DNA of 64,000 bases from Allobosea sp. Root381 (lineage in GTDB: Bacteria; Pseudomonadota; Alphaproteobacteria; Rhizobiales; Beijerinckiaceae). The stretch spans positions 54,700 through 118,699 of the forward strand of contig NZ_LMJT01000016.1 of assembly GCF_001429395.1 (NCBI RefSeq), given 5' to 3'. This document shows, one piece after another, positions 33,219 to 41,948 of the stretch; position 1 is the stretch's first letter, and every line of letters starts with the position of its first letter. Under the pieces are notes generated by a model that worked only from the letters and a program-made list of their open reading frames with translations, made no database searches and had not been told where the DNA came from. The position numbers and the translations under genes were made by a program.

Positions 33219-33500
33219 ATGCGCGTCCTCCTGATCCTGATCGCCTTCGGCATGATCGCAATCCCGGCGCTGCTGGCGCTCGCCCACCCGGCTCTGCCGC
33301 GCGCGCGGCGCATCGCCCATGCGCTGGTGATCTTCCTCGCCCCGGCCTTTGCCCTGGGGCTGATCCATGGCGTTCCCGAGCTCGACGGCCGAGCCCTGCA
33401 AAACCCGATCGCGTGGACGACGCTGCGCCTCGTCCTTTCCGCCCTCGCGCTGATCCTGCCCTGGTGCCTTTATGTCTGGCTCGCGGGTTCGCGCCGCTGA
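33219..33500 (+). CDS. Small membrane protein, hypothetical
   Basis: A 93-residue protein with three hydrophobic segments (VLLILIAFGMIAIPALLALA; ALVIFLAPAFALGLIHG; LVLSALALILPWCLYVWLA). No family recognised. It lies 6 bases upstream of the agmatinase gene on the same strand and may be co-transcribed. Confidence 0.6.
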   Translation: MRVLLILIAFGMIAIPALLALAHPALPRARRIAHALVIFLAPAFALGLIHGVPELDGRALQNPIAWTTLRLVLSALALILPWCLYVWLAGSRR

Positions 33501-33506
33501 CACTGG

Positions 33507-34472
33507 ATGTCCGACATGACCGAGCCCGCCGATACCCCGCCGATCGACCACGCCTTCACCGGTGACAGGCGAGGGCCGGCGATGGACCCGACCTATGCCG
33601 GCGCGCTCTCGTTCATGCGCCGGCGCTATTCCAAGGACGTTTCCGGCTGCGATCTCGCGATCTGGGGCGTGCCCTTCGATCTTGCCGTCTCCAACCGGCC
33701 GGGCACGCGGTTCGGCCCGCAGGCGCTGCGCCGGGCCAGCACGATCTTCGACGGCGATGCGCAATATCCCTCGCGGATCGACCCGTTCGAGCACCTGACG
33801 GCGGTCGACTATGGCGACTGCCTGCTGCCGCGCGGCGACCTGCAGGGCTGCGCGCGCGCGATCGAGAACGAGGCCGCAGGCATCATCGCCTCAGGCGCGC
33901 ATCTCGTGACGCTCGGCGGCGACCATTTCATCACCCTGCCTTTGCTGCGCGCCCATGTCGCCCGCCACGGCAAACTGGCGCTGGTCCAGTTCGACGCCCA
34001 TCAGGACACCTGGGATGATGGCGTCGGCGCGATCAGCCACGGCTCCTTCGTGCTGGAAGCGGTGCGCGAGGGGCTGATCGATGCCGGGCGCTCGATCCAG
34101 GTCGGCCTGCGTACGGTGGCGCCGCGCGATTGCGGCATCGAGGTGCTCGACGCCTATGCGGCCCATGAGCTCGGGGTCGCGGGGACGATCGCCCGCATTC
34201 GCGAGCGCGTCGGCAGCGGGCCGGCTTATCTCACCTTCGACATCGATGCGATCGATCCGGCCTTCGCGCCGGGGACGGGGACGCCGGTGGCTGGCGGCTT
34301 CTCGTCCGCCCAGGCGCTGCGCATGGTCTGGGGCATCCGCGACCTTGATTTCCGCGGTATGGACGTGGTCGAGGTCTCGCCTCCTTATGACCACGCCGAT
34401 GCGACGGCGATCGCCGGCTCGGCGCTGGTCCAGCACTATATCCAGGCGCTAGCCCTGAAGCTGCGCGGTTGA
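33507..34472 (+). CDS. speB: Agmatinase-type ureohydrolase
   Basis: A 321-residue ureohydrolase with all three manganese-site motifs: GGDHFITLPLLRA, DAHQDTWDD (the usual DAHxD) and FDIDAIDPAFAPGTGTP. The PGTGTP end of motif 3 and the length favour agmatinase over arginase; it would release urea and make putrescine, though other guanidino substrates are possible. ATG 33507 is the first start; ATG 33516 is also possible. Single gene after a small membrane protein. Confidence 0.88.
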   Translation: MSDMTEPADTPPIDHAFTGDRRGPAMDPTYAGALSFMRRRYSKDVSGCDLAIWGVPFDLAVSNRPGTRFGPQALRRASTIFDGDAQYPSRIDPFEHLTAVDYGDCLLPRGDLQGCARAIENEAAGIIASGAHLVTLGGDHFITLPLLRAHVARHGKLALVQFDAHQDTWDDGVGAISHGSFVLEAVREGLIDAGRSIQVGLRTVAPRDCGIEVLDAYAAHELGVAGTIARIRERVGSGPAYLTFDIDAIDPAFAPGTGTPVAGGFSSAQALRMVWGIRDLDFRGMDVVEVSPPYDHADATAIAGSALVQHYIQALALKLRG

Positions 34473-34547
34473 ATCGGGATGTGAGGGAGCTGAATCGGTT
34501 TGGCAGGTATCGCTCGCAAACGATTCATCTCTTTGGCGTTTGGCTTA

Positions 34548-34643
34548 CCCGTCATGCTCGGGCCGTCCCGACCATCCACGCCTTGACCACTTTATCCAAC
34601 CAGCGAAGACATGGATGGTCGCGATAAGCCCGAGCATGACGGG
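34548..34643. repeat. Palindromic extragenic repeat with 15-bp perfect arms
   Basis: Arms CCCGTCATGCTCGGG (34548-34562) and CCCGAGCATGACGGG (34629-34643) are perfect complements; inside, CGACCATCCA faces TGGATGGTCG. It is a variant of the TCATGCTCGGG family with different inner sequence, between agmatinase and argC. Confidence 0.75.
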
Positions 34644-34665
34644 GAGGACACCCTCCGCTCACCAA

Positions 34666-34694
34666 TTGACAGCACGCCCCACCTCCCTCATATC
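34666..34694 (+). promoter_or_regulatory. Promoter-like element upstream of argC
   Basis: TTGACA (34666-34671), 17 bases, then CATATC (34689-34694). The -35 is perfect, the -10 weak. It is the only clear promoter in the 407-base agmatinase-argC gap and lies about 100 bases before a rho-independent terminator. Confidence 0.5.
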
Positions 34695-34699
34695 CGTTT

Positions 34700-34814
34700 C
34701 CATGACGATGACCCTGTCCCGACGTCGCCCTGTCACGGTCGCCACCGCGCGATCGCGATGACGCTCGGCCTGAGGCCAGATCGTCCGCGACCGCGCCCGG
34801 AGCGCGGTTTTTTT
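34700..34814 (+). ncRNA. Candidate small RNA or attenuated argC leader
   Basis: The stretch between the promoter-like boxes at 34666-34694 and the terminator at 34791-34814 would give a transcript of about 115 bases. There is no ribosome-site-led frame in it. It could be a free small RNA or a leader whose terminator controls read-through to argC, 65 bases further on. No known RNA family is recognised. Confidence 0.4.
34791..34814 (+). terminator. Rho-independent terminator upstream of argC
   Basis: CCGCGC-CCGGA-GCGCGG forms a perfect 6-bp GC stem directly followed by seven T. It lies 65 bases before the argC start and 319 bases after the nearest upstream gene, so it ends a short, non-coding transcript. 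Confidence 0.8.
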
Positions 34815-34879
34815 ATGCCTGAAGCCGACCAAATATCTCGAGGTCCGGCATTTTGCTTTCGCACCCATCGGGGGTCCAG

Positions 34880-35815
34880 ATGAGCCAGAACCTGAAATCC
34901 ATCTTCATCGACGGCGAGGCCGGCACCACCGGCCTGGGTATCCGCGACCGCCTCGCGGCCGTGCCCGAGGTTGTGGTGAAGAGCATCGACCCCGACAAGC
35001 GCAAGGACCCGGCCGCCCGCAAGGAGATGATGGCCGGCGTCGACCTCGTCGTGCTCTGCCTGCCGGACGATGCGGCGAAGGAATCCGTCGCGCTCGCCGA
35101 CGAACTTGGCAGCAGCGCCCCGAAGATCGTCGATGCCGCGACCGCTCACCGCGTCGCGCCGGGCTGGGTCTATGGCTTCGCGGAACTGGCGCCCGGCCAT
35201 GCGGCCAAGATCGCCAATGCCAACCGGGTCTCGAATCCGGGCTGCTACCCGACCGGCGCGATCGCGCTGCTGCGGCCGCTCGTCGATGCCGGGATAATGG
35301 CGCAGGACCATCCGATCGCCATCAACGCGGTCTCCGGCTATTCCGGCGGCGGCAAGAGCATGATCGAGGCCTATGAGGCCGGCACGGCGCCGGCGTTTGA
35401 ACTCTACGGGCTCGGTCTGCATCACAAGCACCTGCCCGAGCTGCAGGAATATGCGCGGCTGACGCGGCGCCCGATCTTCGTGCCGTCGGTCGGCAATTTC
35501 CGGCAGGGCATGCTGGTCTCGGTGCCGCTGCATCTCGACCAGCTGCCGGGCAAGCCGAAGGCCGCCGATCTCCAGGATGCGCTGGCGGAGCATTATGCCG
35601 GCTCGACCTATGTGAGCGTCGTGCCGGCGGCGAAGGCGGGCGGCAAGCTCGAGCCGGAGGCGCTGAACGACACCAACAAGCTCGAGCTGCGTGTCTTCGG
35701 CGACGACGACCTGCGGCAGGCAGTGCTGGTGGCGAAGCTCGACAATCTCGGCAAGGGCGCCTCGGGGGCTGCCGTGCAGAACATCCGGCTGATGCTGGGG
35801 TTGGCGGAGGGCTGA
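34880..35815 (+). CDS. argC: N-acetyl-gamma-glutamyl-phosphate reductase, type 2
   Basis: A 311-residue reductase of the shorter type-2 group (type 1 is about 345). The N-terminal FIDGEAGTTGLGIRDRL is the type-2 NADP motif; the catalytic cysteine is in SNPGCYPTGA, followed by SGYSGGGKSM. It reduces N-acetylglutamyl phosphate in arginine synthesis. It lies a short way after rplM-rpsI as in many Hyphomicrobiales. Its ATG has only a weak ribosome site (GGGGGTCC). Confidence 0.95.
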   Translation: MSQNLKSIFIDGEAGTTGLGIRDRLAAVPEVVVKSIDPDKRKDPAARKEMMAGVDLVVLCLPDDAAKESVALADELGSSAPKIVDAATAHRVAPGWVYGFAELAPGHAAKIANANRVSNPGCYPTGAIALLRPLVDAGIMAQDHPIAINAVSGYSGGGKSMIEAYEAGTAPAFELYGLGLHHKHLPELQEYARLTRRPIFVPSVGNFRQGMLVSVPLHLDQLPGKPKAADLQDALAEHYAGSTYVSVVPAAKAGGKLEPEALNDTNKLELRVFGDDDLRQAVLVAKLDNLGKGASGAAVQNIRLMLGLAEG

Positions 35816-35817
35816 CA

Positions 35818-35978
35818 GCTTTCGTCGTCTTTCCGCGGCTTCGCGAAGCGAAGAGCCCGGAACCATAACCGCTGAGCGATCTTGCCTGTCTGCCTCGGCA
35901 CGTTGAGCTTCGTTCGCAGAGGGCATCGGTTCTGAGTTCCGGGTTCACGCCTGCGGCCTGCCCCGGAATAACGACCAA
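35818..35978. repeat. Weak extragenic repeat region after argC
   Basis: GCCCGGAACCATAACCGC and the later GTTCCGGGTTCACGCCTGC are partly complementary, and GGCTTCGCGAAGCGAAGAG is an internal palindrome; this looks like a degraded copy of a palindromic extragenic element. No gene is seen here. Confidence 0.45.
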
Positions 35979-36006
35979 CAAAAAAGGGCCGCTTGCGCGG
36001 CCCTTT
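35979..36006 (-). terminator. Bidirectional terminator between argC and the FAH-family gene
   Basis: GGGCCGC-TTGC-GCGGCCC, 7-bp perfect stem. On the minus strand it is followed by six T, so it is a strong terminator for the leftward FAH-family gene; on the plus strand TTTCTC follows. Confidence 0.85.
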
Positions 36007-36028
36007 CTCGTATTGGGTGAGCGAACCC

Positions 36029-36877
36029 TCAGCCCTGATAGGCCTTGAAGTTCTGCTGCTGCTCGCCGAGGCCCTCGATGCCGAGCTTCACGACCTCGCC
36101 GCCCTTCAGGAAGCGCGGGGGCTTGAAGCCGAGGCCGACGCCGGGAGGCGTGCCGGTGGTGATGACGTCGCCCGCATCGAGCCGCATGAACTGGCTGATG
36201 TAGTGCACCAGATAGGCGGCGCCGAAGATCATCGTCTTGGTCGAGCCGTTCTGGACGCGCTCGCCGTCGACGTCGAGCCACATGCCGAGATTCTGGACGT
36301 CCTTGACCTCGTCGGTCGTCACCAGCCAGGGGCCGAGGGGACCGAAGGTGGGGCAGCCCTTGCCCTTGGCCCACTGGCCGCCGCGCTCGATCTGGAACTC
36401 GCGCTCCGAGACGTCGTTGCAGACGGCGAAGCCGGCGATCGCTGCAAAAGCCTTGTCTTCCGGGATGTAGGAGCCGCCGTCGCCGATGACGATCGCGAGC
36501 TCGACTTCCCAGTCGGTCTTCTTCGAGCCCTTCGGAATGATCACGTCGTCATTCGGGCCGACGATGCAGTTCGGCGCCTTGTTGAAGAGGATCGGCTCCT
36601 TCGGGATCTCGGCGCCGGTCTCGGCGGCGTGGTCGGCGAAGTTCAGGCCGACCGCGATGAAGTTGCGCACGTCGCCGACGCAGGCGCCGATGCGCGGGGA
36701 CCCCGAAACCGCAGGGAGCGATTCGGGGTCGAGCGCCTTGATCTTGGCCAGCGAGGCCGAGGTCAGCGCCTTGCCGGCGAGGTCCGGGATGGTGCCCGAG
36801 AGGTCCCGCAGGACGCCCTTCGAATCGAGGAGGCCTGGCTTTTCCTGGTCCAGTGCACCGTAGCGTAGCAGTTTCAC
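36029..36877 (-). CDS. Fumarylacetoacetate hydrolase (FAH) family protein
   Basis: A 282-residue FAH-fold protein. Motifs: VGLNFADHAAETG, PILFNKAPNCIVGPNDDV, KTDWEVELAIVIGDGG (metal-binding Glu pair), FAVCNDVSEREFQIERGGQW and the C-terminal GDVITTGTPPGVGLGFKP. Members cleave C-C bonds of diketo acids or hydrolyse related compounds; this subtype is often called ureidoglycolate lyase or 2,4-diketo-3-deoxy-L-fuconate hydrolase, and which applies is not clear. Monocistronic and followed by a strong terminator. Confidence 0.9.
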   Translation of the reverse strand: MKLLRYGALDQEKPGLLDSKGVLRDLSGTIPDLAGKALTSASLAKIKALDPESLPAVSGSPRIGACVGDVRNFIAVGLNFADHAAETGAEIPKEPILFNKAPNCIVGPNDDVIIPKGSKKTDWEVELAIVIGDGGSYIPEDKAFAAIAGFAVCNDVSEREFQIERGGQWAKGKGCPTFGPLGPWLVTTDEVKDVQNLGMWLDVDGERVQNGSTKTMIFGAAYLVHYISQFMRLDAGDVITTGTPPGVGLGFKPPRFLKGGEVVKLGIEGLGEQQQNFKAYQG

Positions 36878-37304
36878 GTGGTTTCCCCCGTTTCAAACGA
36901 TCTAATTGAGGCGCGAAACTGAGCGGATGCGGCGCGTAAAGACAAGCCTGTTCGCACGCATGGGGCCGCTGCATGCCGCGGCCGGGGCAATTGTTGCGCG
37001 AATGCAACGGGTATTCTCAAAGCAATGCGGTTAAAAGCAGGCTTTCAGATGATCCTTAGGGGCTACTCCCCGCAAAACCGGCGATAGTTCTTATATAAAC
37101 GATCCGTTTTGCTGGCAAGTGACGTCTAGGATGCGAAAAACCGTCGATTTCGGGCGATTCTCTCAACTGCGCGGTAGCGGAGCGTCGGCCACATGGCCGA
37201 TTTGTGGCGTTGAAGGCGGGATTGCGGCGGACGGGGCCGCGGTTCATGGTCGCAAATCAGCGGGGCGGAGTAGTCCCGAATAAGCGATTGACGGGATGGA
37301 TTCG
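36878..37304. other. Non-coding region upstream of the FadL-type porin
   Basis: 427 bases with no convincing gene. It must hold the leftward promoter of the FAH gene and the rightward porin promoter; TTCTTATATAAACGATCC near 37088 is the most AT-rich stretch. I see no clear operator or RNA structure. Confidence 0.4.
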
Positions 37305-38654
37305 ATGAAGCGTTTCGTTCGTACGGCTGCCGTCGCGACGGTCTCGGTGGCGGCTCTCCTCGCTGCGGGAGCAGCGTCGGCGAGTTCCTTCGCCATCCGG
37401 AGCGGACAGAGCGCCGAGGGCCTGGGCATGGCCTATGCGGGTGCGGCCTCGGGCGGCATCGGCATGGGCTCGATGGCCTGGAACCCGGCCACCATCACAA
37501 TGTTCCCCGGTCGCAACAGCAACTGGAACTTCACCTATCTCTATGCCAACGGCGACTATCAGCCGACGCGCCCGACCACGGTCGGAGGCGTCCCGATCCA
37601 GGCGCTTGGCGGCAGCCCGCTTGGCACCGGCAACATTGGTGGTGATGGCGCCTTCATCCCCGCGTCCTATTCGAACTGGCAGCTCACCGATCGATTTTGG
37701 ATTGGCTTGACCACCGGCGCGCCCTTCGGCCTGCGCTCGAAGCCGGAAAACCAGTTTTACGGAGGTCAGATCTATGGCCGCTCCGCGAAGCTCGGTTCGT
37801 ACAACGTGTCGCCGACGATCGGCTACAAGGTGAATGACTGGCTGTCCGTCGGTGCGGCCTTCCAGATTCAGTACCTCAAGACCACGCTCAAGACCGCAAC
37901 CGGCGCGAGCATCTTCCAGGCCGTCGGCCCGTCGGCGCCGAGCCAGATTCTCAAGGGTGATTCGATCGATTACGGCTTCCGCGTCGGCGCGACGCTGACG
38001 CCGTGGCAGGGCACGACCATCGGTCTGGCCTATCGCTCCTCGATCCGGCAGACCCTCGACGGCACGATCTCGACGGTTGCTGGCGTGACGCCGATCAAGG
38101 CCAATCTCAACCTGCCGGACTCGGTTGTCGTCGGCCTGTCGCAGGTCATCAACGACCAGTGGCAGGCCCATCTCGGCGTGGAATGGACCAACTGGAGCCG
38201 CTTCCGCCGCATCCCGATCGTCAATGAGAACACCGGCACGCCGTTCCCTGGGCTGCCGAGCCTGAACTTCGAGTATGACGACAGCTGGTACTTCAGCGCG
38301 GGTCTCGAATATAAGTACAACCGCGACCTGACGCTGCGCGCCGGTGTCGCCTACGAGCTCTCCGCGGTGAACGACACCAACCGCACGGTGTTCATCTCCG
38401 ATAATGACCGCCTCTGGCTGTCGGCCGGTGCCAGCTACCAGGTCATGGAGAAGCTGAAGCTTGATGTCGGCTACACCTATATTCACGTCAACAAGGCGAC
38501 GGTGAACTATGGTGGGACGCATCCGCAGCAGGGCCCGGTCATCTTCGCAGCCGAGGCCAAGCCCTACATCCACATCGTCTCGGCCGGCCTGACTTATCGC
38601 TGGGACAATCCGGCGGAGACGATCCCGGTCCAGCCGGTGGTGCGGAAGTTCTGA
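37305..38654 (+). CDS. OmpP1/FadL-family outer-membrane transporter
   Basis: A 449-residue outer-membrane beta-barrel. The signal peptide KRFVRTAAVATVSVAALLAA ends ASA, giving mature SSFAIRSGQSAEGLGMAYAG; the family's NPA signature is in MAWNPATITMFPG. Later strands alternate aromatic residues (TIGLAYRSSIRQTLDG; DLTLRAGVAYELS) and end in YRWDNPAETIPVQPVVRKF with a C-terminal Phe. FadL proteins admit long-chain fatty acids or aromatic hydrophobics. ATG 37305 is preferred; ATG 37296 adds three residues. A perfect terminator follows. Confidence 0.92.
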   Translation: MKRFVRTAAVATVSVAALLAAGAASASSFAIRSGQSAEGLGMAYAGAASGGIGMGSMAWNPATITMFPGRNSNWNFTYLYANGDYQPTRPTTVGGVPIQALGGSPLGTGNIGGDGAFIPASYSNWQLTDRFWIGLTTGAPFGLRSKPENQFYGGQIYGRSAKLGSYNVSPTIGYKVNDWLSVGAAFQIQYLKTTLKTATGASIFQAVGPSAPSQILKGDSIDYGFRVGATLTPWQGTTIGLAYRSSIRQTLDGTISTVAGVTPIKANLNLPDSVVVGLSQVINDQWQAHLGVEWTNWSRFRRIPIVNENTGTPFPGLPSLNFEYDDSWYFSAGLEYKYNRDLTLRAGVAYELSAVNDTNRTVFISDNDRLWLSAGASYQVMEKLKLDVGYTYIHVNKATVNYGGTHPQQGPVIFAAEAKPYIHIVSAGLTYRWDNPAETIPVQPVVRKF

Positions 38655-38678
38655 CGGCGCGACGCCTGATTAGCTCGA

Positions 38679-38706
38679 GAAAGCCGGCCCTCGGGCCGGC
38701 TTTCTT
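38679..38706 (+). terminator. Rho-independent terminator of the FadL gene
   Basis: GAAAGCCGGCCC-TC-GGGCCGGCTTTC is a perfect 12-bp inverted repeat, 25 bases after the porin stop, followed by TTATG. Symmetry would let it act in both directions. Confidence 0.82.
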
Positions 38707-38784
38707 ATGCGACGTGGCGGGCGGGCTTGCAGTGTCGGCTTAGGGCCGAAAGCGGACCTTAACCTGCTGCTGCGAACCTACGTC

Positions 38785-39108
38785 ATGACCAACGTCATCC
38801 ACCTCAACATTCCGTTCGCGCTGCTGGGGCGTTGGCGCTCCGACAATGAAGATGGTCGCTCCGAGTATCGCATTTCAGTTGACGCGGGAGCTTTGAAAGT
38901 CGCAGCGATAGATTTCGTTGATGGTGAACCCTACGAAGTTTCCAGCATTGTTTATGATCGGATCATGCTCGCCTTCGACACCTTGATGCCCTCGACGGGC
39001 CGGAGGGGCCATCTCGTGCTGAAGGCAGGCTCCGCGCCCGACCGCGCCCAGCAGACCTTCACATTCACAGATACTCTTGAAATGGTGCGCCAAAAGGGCG
39101 ACGAATGA
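38785..39108 (+). CDS. Hypothetical protein
   Basis: A 107-residue protein (MTNVIHLNIPFALLGRWR) with an alternating strand pattern (VAAIDFVDGEPYEVSSIVYD; FDTLMPSTGRRGHLVLKAG). It could be a small beta-rich fold; no domain recognised. It is less GC-rich than its neighbours, which could mean acquisition. It is convergent with phaC, 41 bases away. Confidence 0.6.
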   Translation: MTNVIHLNIPFALLGRWRSDNEDGRSEYRISVDAGALKVAAIDFVDGEPYEVSSIVYDRIMLAFDTLMPSTGRRGHLVLKAGSAPDRAQQTFTFTDTLEMVRQKGDE

Positions 39109-39149
39109 CCGGAAGGGGGCGTGAGCGACCACCACCCACTGCAGTGCCC

Positions 39150-40973
39150 TCACGCCCTCGTCAGCACATAGGTTCCAGGAGCATCCTCCAGCGCCGGCAG
39201 CTTGCCTTCGCCGGGGATGCGGGCCTTGACCCGCTTGGGCGCCTGCTTCTCCAGCCAGGCGAGCCAGTGCGGCCACCAGGAGCCGGGATGCTCCTCGGCC
39301 TTCGCCATCCACCCTTCATAAGAGCCTTCGGCTTTCCCCCCGGTCCAATACTGGTACTTCGTCTTGGCGGGAGGGTTGACCACGCCGGCGATATGCCCCG
39401 AGCCGGCGACGACATAATCGACCGGGCCGCCGAAGCGCTGTGAGCCGATGAAGACGGATTGCGCGGGCGCGATATGGTCCTCGCGCGTGGCGAGATTGTA
39501 GACCGGGATCGTCACCTTCTCCAGGTCGAGCGTCTTGCCGCCGATCCGCATCTCGCCCTTGGAGAGCTTGTTGTCGAGGTAGCAGTTGCGCAGGTAGAAG
39601 GAATGGTTCGCCGCCGGCATCCGCGTCGAATCCGAATTCCAGTAGAGTAGGTCGAACGGCGCCGGGGCCTTGCCCTTCAGGTAGTTGTTGACCGCATAGG
39701 ACCAGATCAGGTCGTTGGGGCGCAGCATGTTGAAGGCGCCGGCCATGCGCGCGCCGTCGAGATAGCCGCTCTTGCCCATCTGTTCCTCGAGGGCGCGGAT
39801 CTGGTCCTCGTCGACGAAGACGGAGAGCTCGCCCGCCTTGGTGAAGTCGACCTGCGTGGTGAAGAAGGTGGCGCTGTCGATGCGCCTGTCCTTCACCGCC
39901 GCCATATAGGCCAGGGTTACGCCCAGCAGCGTGCCGCCGACGCAGTAGCCGATCGCCGAAACCTTCTTCTCGCCCGTCGCCTGCTCGATCGCATCGAGCG
40001 CGGCGAAGACGCCCTCGCGCATGTAGCTCTCGAAATCCTTGGCCGCGTGGCGCTCGTCCGGATTGACCCAGGAGATGCAGAAGACGGTGAGCCCCTGCGC
40101 GACGCACCAGCGGATGAAGCTCTTCTCGGCGTTGAGATCGAGGATGTAGAACTTGTTGATCCAGGGCGGCACGATCAGGAGAGGGCGCTTGAGCACGGTC
40201 TCGGTCGAAGGCGCGTACTGGATCAGCTCCATGATCTCGTCGCGGAAGATCACCTTGCCGGGCGTCGAGGCGATGTTGACGCCGACCTTGAAGGCGCCCG
40301 GCGCCGACTGGCGGATCTTGAGCTCGCCGCCGCCGGCCTCGACATCCTCGGCCAGCATCTTCATGCCGCGCACGAGGTTCTCGCCGTTCTGCTGCAGCGT
40401 TTCGCGCAGGAGTTCGGGATTGGTCGCGACGAAGTTGGACGGCGACAGCGCGCTGGCGATCTGCTTGACGTAGAAGCGCGCCTTCTCGCGGGTGTGCGGG
40501 TCGAGGTCCTCGGCCTTGTCGACCATCGATTCGGCCCAGCGCGAGCCGATCAGATAGGCCTGCTTGACGAAGTCGAACACCGGATGCTCGGTCCAGTCCG
40601 GATCGGCGAAGCGGGCGTCGCGCTTGTCCGGCTCGGCGACGGGCTTCGCCTCCTCGCCGCCGGCGCGCTTGAGCATGGTGCTCCACAGTGCGAGGAAGTC
40701 CCCGGTGATGGAGGCCTGCGCCTCGATGATCTTGCGCGGGTCCGACACCCATTTCTCGGCGACGCGCCCGAGCGTCTTGACCATCTCGCTGGCTTCGTCC
40801 GCCTGGCCCCCCTTGGCCTCGCCGCGCTCGATCGGCTTCAGATAGGCGGCGGTCACCTTGCCGTACTCCTCGACGAGGCGGCCCATGTTCTGCGCGAGCT
40901 GGTCGAAATCCGGCACGGGCGGCTCGCTTGAGGCGGCTGCGCCCGCAACCTTCTCGTCCACTCGCCGGTTCAT
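39150..40973 (-). CDS. phaC: Class I poly(3-hydroxyalkanoate) synthase
   Basis: A 607-residue PHA synthase. The lipase-like box is [10 protein letters not shown] with catalytic Cys344; the Asp is in [10 protein letters not shown] and the His in GSGHIAGV. The N-terminal part has [20 protein letters not shown] and the typical [29 protein letters not shown] is another family block. It polymerises hydroxyacyl-CoA to storage polyester granules. ATG 40973 with GGGGAG upstream is chosen; the longer frame is antisense-like. Divergent from the lipoprotein gene. Confidence 0.95.
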   Translation of the reverse strand: MNRRVDEKVAGAAASSEPPVPDFDQLAQNMGRLVEEYGKVTAAYLKPIERGEAKGGQADEASEMVKTLGRVAEKWVSDPRKIIEAQASITGDFLALWSTMLKRAGGEEAKPVAEPDKRDARFADPDWTEHPVFDFVKQAYLIGSRWAESMVDKAEDLDPHTREKARFYVKQIASALSPSNFVATNPELLRETLQQNGENLVRGMKMLAEDVEAGGGELKIRQSAPGAFKVGVNIASTPGKVIFRDEIMELIQYAPSTETVLKRPLLIVPPWINKFYILDLNAEKSFIRWCVAQGLTVFCISWVNPDERHAAKDFESYMREGVFAALDAIEQATGEKKVSAIGYCVGGTLLGVTLAYMAAVKDRRIDSATFFTTQVDFTKAGELSVFVDEDQIRALEEQMGKSGYLDGARMAGAFNMLRPNDLIWSYAVNNYLKGKAPAPFDLLYWNSDSTRMPAANHSFYLRNCYLDNKLSKGEMRIGGKTLDLEKVTIPVYNLATREDHIAPAQSVFIGSQRFGGPVDYVVAGSGHIAGVVNPPAKTKYQYWTGGKAEGSYEGWMAKAEEHPGSWWPHWLAWLEKQAPKRVKARIPGEGKLPALEDAPGTYVLTRA

Positions 40974-41112
40974 GACATTCTCCCCATTCTTGTTGTGAGG
41001 GGTGGCGATGGCTTCGCAATTTGGTGCTATTAAGGACGTAGCGGATATTGGTGACAATGAGAATTCCGCAAGGGCGCCGGATCTACCCATGTCGTTTGAT
41101 TGTCTTCGCAAA

Positions 41113-41451
41113 ATGCCGATTCGGTCGCTGTTGATCGCGAGCGCGCTAGCCGTCGCAGCCGCCGGCTGCGCCGGCGGGGCGACCAAGGTCGTGGCCGAAG
41201 CCGCAGGAATGGCGACGACGGCGCAGGAGGCCAAGCCTTTCGTCCAGGAAACCCGGCCGGCCAACCCCGCCTATATCCCGGTCGGCTCCTCGGTGACGCG
41301 TCAGGCTCCGCGCAAGCCGGTCGATGATTTCAAGAAGGTGGAAGCCGAGCTCGAGGCCAAGCGGCTCGCGAACGAGGCCGCCGGCAACCAGGCGCGCGCG
41401 CTCGGCAGCGCCACCGTGCCGCCCCAGCCCGCGAAGCTCCCGACGAACTGA
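41113..41451 (+). CDS. Small predicted lipoprotein
   Basis: A 112-residue protein with a lipoprotein signal ([19 protein letters not shown], Cys19) and a mature part of unknown fold rich in Ala, Glu and Lys ([20 protein letters not shown]). ATG 41113 starts the signal; an in-frame ATG at 41089 would add eight residues. Divergent from phaC across 139 bases. Function unknown. Confidence 0.68.
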   Translation: MPIRSLLIASALAVAAAGCAGGATKVVAEAAGMATTAQEAKPFVQETRPANPAYIPVGSSVTRQAPRKPVDDFKKVEAELEAKRLANEAAGNQARALGSATVPPQPAKLPTN

Positions 41452-41474
41452 TCGCTGCAGGGAGCGCGTTTCGC

Positions 41475-41508
41475 GTCGAGATTGACTTGGAGTCGAGATT
41501 GACTTGGA
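41475..41508. repeat. Perfect tandem 17-bp duplication
   Basis: GTCGAGATTGACTTGGA occurs twice with no gap (41475-41491, 41492-41508), just before the palindromic repeat that starts at 41511. It looks like a slippage duplication. Confidence 0.75.
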
Positions 41509-41510
41509 TT

Positions 41511-41625
41511 GGTCATCCCGGGCGACCGAAGGGAGACCCGGGATCCATGCCTGACGCTCCCCGATGAAGGTTCCGGCATGGATCCCGGATCGGCGCCGCC
41601 GGGGGCGGCTTGTCCGGGATGACCC
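41511..41625. repeat. Palindromic extragenic repeat, GGTCATCCCGGG family
   Basis: Outer arms GGTCATCCCGGGC and TCCGGGATGACC, inner arms CCCGGGATCCATGCC and GGCATGGATCCCGG: a long imperfect hairpin in the 497-base gap between the lipoprotein gene and the aminotransferase. The rest of the gap (41626-41948) has no gene and should hold the aminotransferase promoter. Confidence 0.78.
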
Positions 41626-41948
41626 GCGCTTAGTTTCAGCGTAAGCGCATCTGGCTCCAACTGGTTGAACTGCGAGCCTCGCCATTGCGGCCCGAGGCCG
41701 AAGCTCCAAAGCGCTTCCATTCCCGAAACGCTCCGCTGAGTCCCTATGGCCACAGCCCGACGGGATCGCTTGCTTTGATGCTGATTGATTCTTGCGTTTT
41801 TTGCGTTGTCGTGACCAAAGATGCGGCGTGAGGCGTTTGCAGCGCAACGATCTGGTGCGGTCGGTCGGGCGATCTGTCTGCCGTGATCGCGGCGTCAACC
41901 CCTCGCTTTTGACCGATATTGCCGAATTCGGCGAGGAAACTGTTCGAA

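Noticed and set aside
32358..33794. Long minus-strand frame opposite SDR and agmatinase
   Set aside because: It crosses two well-supported genes and has no protein-like features.
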